Source of the DNA: Candidatus Poribacteria bacterium | GTDB lineage: Bacteria; Poribacteria; WGA-4E; WGA-3G | Direction of reading: 5' to 3' | Assembly: GCA_022824265.1 (NCBI GenBank) | Contig: JAJEAG010000008.1 | Span: forward strand, 1 to 43,576 | DNA: 43,576 bases | Shown: in pieces, positions 38,055 through 43,576 of the stretch | Position numbering within the stretch: position 1 is the stretch's first letter | How the letters are laid out: each line of letters begins with the position of its first letter | Notes under the pieces: model-generated | What the model was told of the DNA's origin: nothing | The model's database searches: none | Seen by the model: the letters and a program-made list of their open reading frames with translations, nothing else | Made by a program: the position numbers and the translations under genes

Positions 38055-39593
38055 CTATTCGTGTGTAGACTTATTTTGAAATTTTGGGTCTAATTCCTTC
38101 GCTTTATCAAAGTCCACTTCTGCTGCCTTTTGCTGTCCGAGTGCTTGTTTTGATAGTCCACGGTCATGGTAATATAATGCTTTCTTCGGTCTCAGTTGTA
38201 TGCATTGACTAAAATCAGCAATCGCTCCGTCGTGATCACCGAGTCCAGCCTTGGCTGCACCACGAGTATGATAGTATGCAGCTTTAGATTTGGAATCCTT
38301 CGTCGCCAACTCAAGTGCTGATTCTGCGTCAGATATTGTTTCTTGATATAGTTCTTGTGCTTCAACTTGATTTCCGTGTTCAGTTTCAAATTTACCCAAC
38401 AGATACTTTGCCCATCCACGACTATTATAGGTTCCAGCTACTTTCGGTTTTAGAGTAATACCCTCTGTAAAGTCAGATATTGACTCTTGATATATCATTT
38501 TAACTTTAGTTTTGTCACCTTTTTTCGCTTCTGAATTTGCAATACCAATCTTTGCATGTCCCTTAGATCTATACCAGCCATATTTACCGAAAATTGTCCT
38601 TAGAAACAGGATAAGAAGATAACCACCCCGAATCCAAACACCTCTCCGCTTCCATGAAACATACTTCCGGAAATTGGACAAGCTGAATGAAACGGGATCA
38701 AGACGACGTAAAGTGATCAAGTCTACTAATCCTCTGCCGAATGCCCAAAGCTCCATCCTTGCATCTGCGCGCCCTACATACGCTTTTATCATTTCTGGGT
38801 TAAGTTCAATTGCAGAATCATAGTGCGCGATTGCCTTTCTGAATTCTCCCTGTTTTTGCAATTTATCACCTTCTTGGGTTTCGGTAAATGTGCGTATGTG
38901 TGGTAATTTCTGCCACTCCTTTAACGGTATTGATTCTCCAGTGTTTTTGATTAATTCCTTTAGGGTGTTTGAAGGGATCGAATAACTATATACTTCATCA
39001 CCGGAGGCATCTACTCCTATGGTCTCTCCATGATGATTGAAAATAGGACTCCCACTACTACCCCCAGTAGTGCCGATTTTCATGCGAATTCGCTGATCTC
39101 TTTTCCGGGTACCATCAACAGCTCCGTGTATTATTTCAGCATTTCCATTGGGATAACCAACAGCACATATAGAATTCTCATCCTTAATCTCAGCACTATC
39201 ACCAAGCGTAAGCGGAACTCCTTCACCAGTAACCGTTAACAGAATCAAGTCATTTTCAATGTCGTATGCATCAACACTTTCTATCTGAAATCCTTCTTGT
39301 TTTCCACCAAGTTTCGCGATAATGGAAGATCTCCCCTGTACAACGTGAAAATTAGTGACTATCAGGTGCTTATCAACGAAAAAACCACTTGCATAACTTA
39401 TACGCTCTTCAATAATTTGAGCAGATGAAACTTCATCAGTTACTTCCTGTTGATATTTTGTAGGGTTTTCCACCTCAAAAGATATAACATAATCATTATA
39501 CGATGTTGGTTTCCATAACTCTAAACGAACAACAGAATTGACTAAGGCATATTCAGCAATCTGTTGTAAAGTCAGATATTTATCTTGTTCCAT
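38055..39593 (-). CDS. Paralogous trypsin-like serine protease with TPR repeats (512 aa)
   Basis: Same architecture as the gene downstream: protease triad His83 (IVTNFHVVQG), Asp115 (IENDLILL), Ser180 (GSSGSP, where G-S-S-G-S-P replaces the usual G-N-S-G-G-P), then TPRs. A hydrophobic patch (about 315-345, GGYLLILFLRTIFGKYGW) lies within the TPR region. The extra N-terminal 60 residues (LTLQQIAEYALVNSVVRLEL) have no match I recognise. I start at the ATG at 39593, with AAGGA 8 bases upstream, not at the earlier Met that lacks one. A minus-strand TATAAT (39618-39623) lies just upstream. The two proteins diverge in the protease domain but keep near-identical C-terminal TPRs (ALYYHDRGLSKQALGQ), pointing to a shared partner or recent conversion. 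Confidence 0.87.
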   Translation of the reverse strand: MEQDKYLTLQQIAEYALVNSVVRLELWKPTSYNDYVISFEVENPTKYQQEVTDEVSSAQIIEERISYASGFFVDKHLIVTNFHVVQGRSSIIAKLGGKQEGFQIESVDAYDIENDLILLTVTGEGVPLTLGDSAEIKDENSICAVGYPNGNAEIIHGAVDGTRKRDQRIRMKIGTTGGSSGSPIFNHHGETIGVDASGDEVYSYSIPSNTLKELIKNTGESIPLKEWQKLPHIRTFTETQEGDKLQKQGEFRKAIAHYDSAIELNPEMIKAYVGRADARMELWAFGRGLVDLITLRRLDPVSFSLSNFRKYVSWKRRGVWIRGGYLLILFLRTIFGKYGWYRSKGHAKIGIANSEAKKGDKTKVKMIYQESISDFTEGITLKPKVAGTYNSRGWAKYLLGKFETEHGNQVEAQELYQETISDAESALELATKDSKSKAAYYHTRGAAKAGLGDHDGAIADFSQCIQLRPKKALYYHDRGLSKQALGQQKAAEVDFDKAKELDPKFQNKSTHE

Positions 39594-39655
39594 AACGTTG
39601 TCCTTTTTACTATGTCCATTATACACCAAATCACTCAAGGTTTATACAAAAAGAT

Positions 39656-39685
39656 TTGACATGATACCATCCCGTATAGTATCAT
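39656..39685 (+). promoter_or_regulatory. Candidate promoter for an orphan small RNA
   Basis: TTGACA (39656-39661) with TATCAT (39680-39685) at 18 bases. It is divergent from the protease gene and points at a gene-free stretch ending in a strong terminator. Confidence 0.45.
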
Positions 39686-39910
39686 ATAAGCGTAGAAACG
39701 CAATTTCAATTAGGATCATCAGATGTTTTTTCAACTGCTTACCACACAGACATTGCAGCCCAATACTACCCCACATCAAGACTCCCTTCGCGCCATACGA
39801 ATTATTATTGCTATTCGTCGTGCTGTGGTGGGCTAATCGCAAGCAGATAAGAAGTATTATTGTAACGCCCATCACTGAAACAGACATTTCGGTGGGGCGT
39901 TTTGTTTTTT
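39686..39910 (+). ncRNA. Candidate structured small RNA of about 215 nt
   Basis: Between a plausible promoter and a very strong terminator there is no believable protein, but several helices can be drawn. These are GCGT-AGAA-ACGC at the start (39690-39701), GCCCA with TGGGC (about 39758 and 39828) enclosing CCACA/TGTGG, and a hairpin CGAAT...ATTCG around 39798-39817. The octamer CAGACATT occurs twice, once in the middle (39747-39754) and once in the terminator loop (39881-39888). It does not match tmRNA, SRP RNA, RNase P RNA or a T-box as I know them; 6S RNA is not excluded. It may instead be a leader of ileS ending in an attenuator. Confidence 0.45.
39864..39910 (+). terminator. Strong intrinsic terminator upstream of ileS
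   Basis: AACGCCC-a-TCACTGAAA, loop CAGACA, TTTCGGTG-g-GGCGTT (39864-39901) is a near-perfect 16-bp stem followed by TTGTTTTTT. No plus-strand protein gene precedes it, so it must end either a small RNA or an ileS leader transcript. Confidence 0.8.
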
Positions 39911-39935
39911 AAGACCAAACGTATCTCATAAATCC

Positions 39936-40010
39936 TTGTAGGGGCGGGGTTTCCCTGCCCGATTAGAAGCACCTTTACTGTCTGCGGATGAGGCAACCTC
40001 GCCCCTACAA
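39936..40010. repeat. Inverted pair of GTAGGGGCG repeat modules just before ileS
   Basis: TTGTAGGGGCGGGGTT (from 39936) and AACCTCGCCCCTACAA (39995-40010) are inverted copies around a 43-base core, and the left copy contains the GGGG/CCCTGCCCG palindrome found at 2692, 8326, 9751 and 30529. It lies 72 bases before the ileS start. Confidence 0.6.
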
Positions 40011-40082
40011 TAAAGATAGGATTTTCTGCAAAAGATGCAAGTAAACGATTTATCAGATAGACTGCACATGAGGAAATATCGC

Positions 40083-43000
40083 ATGTTTGAAGAAGTATCA
40101 CCACAATTTACCTTTGCTGAAAAAGAGAAACAGACCCTTGAATACTGGCGGAAGAACGACATCTTTCAGAAGAGTATGGACATGCACAAAGACGCGCCAC
40201 CCTTTGTTTTTCTCGAAGGTCCTCCATTTGCAAATGCCCCTCCCGGTGTGCATCACGTCCTCGCACGCATCATGAAGGATGCCGTTTGCCGATATAAGAC
40301 GATGACAGGACATTATGTCCACAGAAAAGCAGGTTGGGATACACACGGACTCCCCGTCGAATATCAAGTTGAGAAGCAACTGAATATCACCAATAAAGCG
40401 GAATTAGAGGCTTACGGAGTTCAGAATTTCATTGAGAAGTGCAAAGAAAACGTCTTCCAATACGAACAGGATTGGCGGGAGATGACGGAACGGATCGGAT
40501 TTTGGGTTAACTTAGACGAGGCATACATCACGTTGTCAAACGATTACATTGAAAGCGTATGGTGGGTTCTTCGACAAGCATGGGATAAAAAACTACTATA
40601 TCAAGGACATAAGGTGCAACCTTACTGTTACCGATGTGGGACAACCTTAGCAAGCCATGAAGTAGCACTCGGTTACCAAGAGGTCGCAGACCCATCCATC
40701 TTTGTCCGCTTTCCATTAAAGAATAAGGAAAATACCTATCTACTTGTATGGACAACGACCCCGTGGACATTGCCATCCAACCTCGCAGTGGCAGTCGGTG
40801 AAGATTATGATTACGTCGCAGTTGAAGATAATGGACGAAAACTAATCCTTGCAAAGGAATGTATCTCAAGTTTATTTATTGATGCCCCACCAAAAATCAT
40901 TGAAAGCTACAAAGGCAATGACCTCCGCAATTGGGAATACGAACCACTGTTTGACAGTGGACAACATGATGAGAAGTCTCACTACATAGTCACCGCTGAT
41001 TTCGTAACGACCACAGAAGGCAGCGGATTAGTCCACATCGCTCCGGCATTCGGACAAGATGACTACGATATTGGACAGAAACACAATCTGCCGTTTGTGC
41101 AATTGGTTGGAGATGACGGTAAATTTGTCCCAGAAGTTAAAGATGAATGGATGGGTGATTATGTCAAAAATGCTGACCCAAAAATCATTGAAAACTTGGA
41201 CAGTCGCGGCTTGTTGTTCAACGCAACTGAGTATACACACCAATATCCGTTTTGTTGGCGATGCGATAATCCACTGCTCTATTATGCTCGCGAATCGTGG
41301 TTTATCCGCACAACAGCCATCCGGGATCAGATGCGGCAACACAATCAAGAAATCAACTGGTATCCCGAACATATCAAAGATGGTAGGTTCGGTAATTGGT
41401 TAGAGAATAACATTGATTGGGGATTGAGTCGTGAACGCTATTGGGGAACACCGCTCCCTGTATGGATATGTGATGATTGTGGACACCAACACTGTGTTGG
41501 TAGTATCGCAGAATTAAAAGATCTCGGCAATGATGTCCCAGACGATATTGAACTACATCGACCTTATGTTGATGATGTAGTGCTGACCTGTGAGAAATGC
41601 AGCGGCACAATGCATCGTGTACAAGATGTGATTGATTGCTGGTTCGACTCAGGGTGTGCACACACCGCACAATGGCACTATCCATTTGAAAACAAAGAAC
41701 TATTTGAACGTGCCTATCCGGTAGATTTCATCTCAGAGGCAATTGACCAAACACGTGGATGGTTCTATAGCCTATTAGCAACAGGCACACTCCTATACGA
41801 CAAACCTGCATACAAAAATTGTCTCTGCCTTGAACTGATCCTCGCTTCTGATGGATCAAAAATGAGTAAAAGTCGAGGCAATACAGTTGATCCCTGGACT
41901 ATATTGAACGAGCAGGGGGCAGATGCGGTACGTTGGTATCTATTCACAGCATCACCACCATGGACACAGCTTACTTTCCAGATTGAAGGCGTTGACGAAG
42001 CATTGAAAAAGTTTATGGGAACGCTTCAAAATGTTTATAGTTTTTTCGTGATGTATGCCAATTTGGAAAAAGTAGATGTCATGGGAGACGCGCCACCTAT
42101 TTCAGGACGTGCTACCATAGACAGATGGATTCTGTCACGCCTGCATACCTTAATAGACAAGGTGCGTGATGACATGGAGAATTACCACCTCACGAATGCC
42201 CCTCGTGCTATTGAGTCATTTGTAGACGACCTTAGTAACTGGTATGTACGCCGTTCTCGTGACCGATTCTGGGGTGCGGAGTCAGGACCCAATAAGCAAG
42301 CTGCTTACGCCACTTTGTATGAGGTGCTTGTTACCGTAGCAAAACTCGCTGCACCGTTCATTCCGTTCTTAGCGGATGAACTCTACCGAAACTTAGTCGG
42401 TTCGCTTGACTCCGATGCACCAATCAGCGTTCACCTTACGGAATACCCAGTCGCAGATTCAGAACTCATAGATTCAATATTAGAAAAGGATATGGAATTC
42501 ACACGCGAGGTAATCAGTATGGGACACGCGGCTCGAAATCGTTCTGGTATTAAGACGCGCCAACCCCTTGCTGAAATCACACTCGGTGGATTATCAGACG
42601 AAGAAAAGGAAACCATCAATCGCATGGCATCCTTTGTTCACGATGAATTGAATGTTAAGGATATCGTCTTTACTGAGGAATTGCATACTTATGCACAAGT
42701 CACCCTCAAACCAAATTTCAAGGTCCTGGGACCAAAATACGGCAAAGGTGTACAGGCAATTGCAAAAGCACTCACAACCGCAGACGCTATGCAATTGAAA
42801 GCGGAATTAGAAGCAAATGGAAGTCTGCAGATTGAGGCATCAGGGGAAACATATACACTTGAGACATCAGAAATAGACGTGCAAACACAGAATCGGGAAG
42901 GCTTTTTTGTTGAGGTGGACGCAAGGAAATTTGTAGCACTTTCAACGGAATTGACGCACGAGTTAGTGCTTGAAGGAATGGCACGTGAACTTGTCAACAA

Positions 43001-43226
43001 AATCCAGAACATGCGGAAGGATGCCGACTTCAACGTGTCTGATAGGATTAAGCTCAGTGTGAATACATCATCAGAACTTGTATCGGAAGCATTTGATACA
43101 CATCGGGATTATATCCTCACTGAAACCTTGACGACAGAAGTCGTTGAATCTCTTGGTGAAAATGCCTTCAGTCTTGAGCAGAAACTCAACGGTGAACCGG
43201 CGATGCTGAGTGTCGAGCAGGTATAG
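40083..43226 (+). CDS. ileS: Isoleucyl-tRNA synthetase, type 2 (IleRS2), with GVHH in place of HIGH
   Basis: Class I synthetase of about 1047 residues that attaches isoleucine to tRNA-Ile. It has the type 2 (eukaryote-like) features CRYKTMTGHYVHRKAGWDTHGLP in part, a CP1 editing domain (TTTPWTLPSN, GSGLVHIAPAFGQDDY), the WFDSGCAHTAQW and DQTRGWFYSLL motifs, KMSKSRGN with the usual lysines, and a long C-terminal anticodon/DUF5915-like region. At the HIGH position (PPFANAPPGVHHVLAR) residues 1 and 3 are swapped to give GVHH (residues 55-58; bases 40245-40256). This exchanged GXHH form is known from a subset of bacterial IleRS2 linked to very high mupirocin resistance. I start at ATG 40083, with AGGA 8 bases upstream; upstream in-frame ATGs at 40068 and 40035 lack this. 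Confidence 0.93.
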   Translation: MFEEVSPQFTFAEKEKQTLEYWRKNDIFQKSMDMHKDAPPFVFLEGPPFANAPPGVHHVLARIMKDAVCRYKTMTGHYVHRKAGWDTHGLPVEYQVEKQLNITNKAELEAYGVQNFIEKCKENVFQYEQDWREMTERIGFWVNLDEAYITLSNDYIESVWWVLRQAWDKKLLYQGHKVQPYCYRCGTTLASHEVALGYQEVADPSIFVRFPLKNKENTYLLVWTTTPWTLPSNLAVAVGEDYDYVAVEDNGRKLILAKECISSLFIDAPPKIIESYKGNDLRNWEYEPLFDSGQHDEKSHYIVTADFVTTTEGSGLVHIAPAFGQDDYDIGQKHNLPFVQLVGDDGKFVPEVKDEWMGDYVKNADPKIIENLDSRGLLFNATEYTHQYPFCWRCDNPLLYYARESWFIRTTAIRDQMRQHNQEINWYPEHIKDGRFGNWLENNIDWGLSRERYWGTPLPVWICDDCGHQHCVGSIAELKDLGNDVPDDIELHRPYVDDVVLTCEKCSGTMHRVQDVIDCWFDSGCAHTAQWHYPFENKELFERAYPVDFISEAIDQTRGWFYSLLATGTLLYDKPAYKNCLCLELILASDGSKMSKSRGNTVDPWTILNEQGADAVRWYLFTASPPWTQLTFQIEGVDEALKKFMGTLQNVYSFFVMYANLEKVDVMGDAPPISGRATIDRWILSRLHTLIDKVRDDMENYHLTNAPRAIESFVDDLSNWYVRRSRDRFWGAESGPNKQAAYATLYEVLVTVAKLAAPFIPFLADELYRNLVGSLDSDAPISVHLTEYPVADSELIDSILEKDMEFTREVISMGHAARNRSGIKTRQPLAEITLGGLSDEEKETINRMASFVHDELNVKDIVFTEELHTYAQVTLKPNFKVLGPKYGKGVQAIAKALTTADAMQLKAELEANGSLQIEASGETYTLETSEIDVQTQNREGFFVEVDARKFVALSTELTHELVLEGMARELVNKIQNMRKDADFNVSDRIKLSVNTSSELVSEAFDTHRDYILTETLTTEVVESLGENAFSLEQKLNGEPAMLSVEQV

Positions 43227-43248
43227 AATCATAATTGACATACTCACC

Positions 43249-43576
43249 GTGCTAAAGCACTGGTGATTCTTTCGAACCACACTGGTAATCGTGGGATCAA
43301 CGACCTTTGCTTTCGAAGAAAGTCTGACAAAGCCTACTCCAACAGTTGATGCCCCAACTGCACCTCCAAAGGAGGTCTTAAGAACAATTAGTACACGTGA
43401 TTTAGACAAGATGAGCTATTATGCTGCTTTCCCTGAACGTGCAATAGATGTTACAAAGAACTTTAGCAGTCTTGAATCGCAAGGCTTTTACGTGATTGTT
43501 TCACTGCTTAACTGTCTACCACAGCATCAATCACAACCGATGCCGATTGCTAAAGAGCAGTATATCAAAATGATGT
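43249..43576 (+). pseudogene. Partial gene for an exported protein with a broken or unclear start
   Basis: From 43267 to the end of the window one frame is open and reads FFRTTLVIVGSTTFAFEESL, which looks like a signal peptide, then a Pro/Thr-rich linker (TKPTPTVDAPTAPPKEV) and RTISTRDLDKMSYYAAFPER onward. There is no ATG before residue Met at 43411. Extending upstream in frame gives GTG CTA AAG CAC TGG TGA: start-like GTG at 43249, residues MLKHW, then a TGA stop at 43264-43266. The natural reading is a signal peptide MLKHWxFFRTTL... interrupted by a nonsense codon. The same bases (43244-43266) form a hairpin that could be the ileS terminator, so the GTG could be chance. The gene continues past the window. 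Confidence 0.5.

Noticed and set aside
39639-40082. T-box riboswitch upstream of ileS
   Set aside because: A terminator hairpin lies at the right place, but I find neither the conserved T-box sequence (TGGNACCGCG type) nor a specifier stem, and repeat modules separate the terminator from the gene.
43249-43266. Selenocysteine read at the TGA in the gene after ileS
   Set aside because: The hairpin surrounds the TGA rather than following it, no selenoprotein family is recognised, and the position is inside a signal peptide; a nonsense codon is simpler.

Overview
The window looks like a chromosomal piece of an uncultured, envelope-rich Gram-negative bacterium of roughly 42% GC. It has a TonB-dependent outer-membrane receptor, OmpA-type domains, lipoproteins, secreted LamG/carbohydrate-binding proteins, a large WD40 protein and a row of Gfo/Idh/MocA dehydrogenases. 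That mix, and the short C-terminal signature GK(L/V)xTTW shared by three secreted proteins, reminds me most of Candidatus Poribacteria. This assignment is inference; the complete 23S rRNA gene here would settle it.

Layout. 1-140: the right end of an IS200/IS605-type element (C-terminus of TnpB plus the omega-RNA end), which supplies the stop codon of the next gene. 137-2461 (-): large membrane VWA protein. 2933-6186 (-): three tandem Gfo/Idh/MocA oxidoreductases. 6290-8167 (-): exported protein with 14 WD40 repeats. 8529-9476 (-): DapA/NanA-type aldolase. 9974-10795 (-): secreted LamG protein. 11444-15005 (+): an rRNA unit with tandem promoters, tRNA-Ala(UGC), 23S, 5S and terminator, but NO 16S gene. 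15077-15951: a frameshifted small lipoprotein and a carbohydrate-binding-module protein. 15987-21586 (+): FMN-binding PPOX-like protein, large secreted metalloprotease, lipoprotein and FAD oxidoreductase. 21623-27130 (-): an envelope cluster of binding-protein/OmpA fusion, VWA protein, second binding-protein/OmpA fusion and Tat-exported DUF4159 protein. 27354-30348 (-): phosphodiester-glycosidase-family protein and adenylosuccinate lyase. 30824-32152 (+): zeta-toxin-like kinase with a small partner gene, and a broken Phd antitoxin. 32185-33033 (-): second LamG protein. 34023-36257 (+): TonB-dependent receptor. 36585-39593 (-): two paralogous trypsin-like/TPR proteins. 39656-39910: candidate orphan small RNA. 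40083-43226 (+): isoleucyl-tRNA synthetase with an unusual GVHH in place of the HIGH motif. 43249-end: a broken or partial secreted-protein gene.

Gene-free stretches are packed with dispersed repeats. One family has 20-bp terminal inverted repeats (CCATAAGCGTCAATTTAAGG) bounding 220-300 bp MITE-like elements. One copy sits between an 18-bp duplication and appears to have pushed apart a stop/start-coupled gene pair while keeping both genes intact. Other modules (GTAGGGGCGRGGTTTCC, CCCCAGCGGGGCG, AATCCTGTAAATCCTGG) recur inside and outside these elements.

Promoters can be read directly in several places. They share a TTGAYT/TTGACA -35 box, a 17-bp spacer and, mostly, an extended -10 (TGATATACT or close). 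The most notable items are the GXHH isoleucyl-tRNA synthetase, the shared C-terminal signature, the binding-protein/OmpA/VWA/DUF4159 cluster, the orphan RNA, the unlinked 23S operon with an altered sarcin-ricin loop pair, and the MITE that splits coupled genes.
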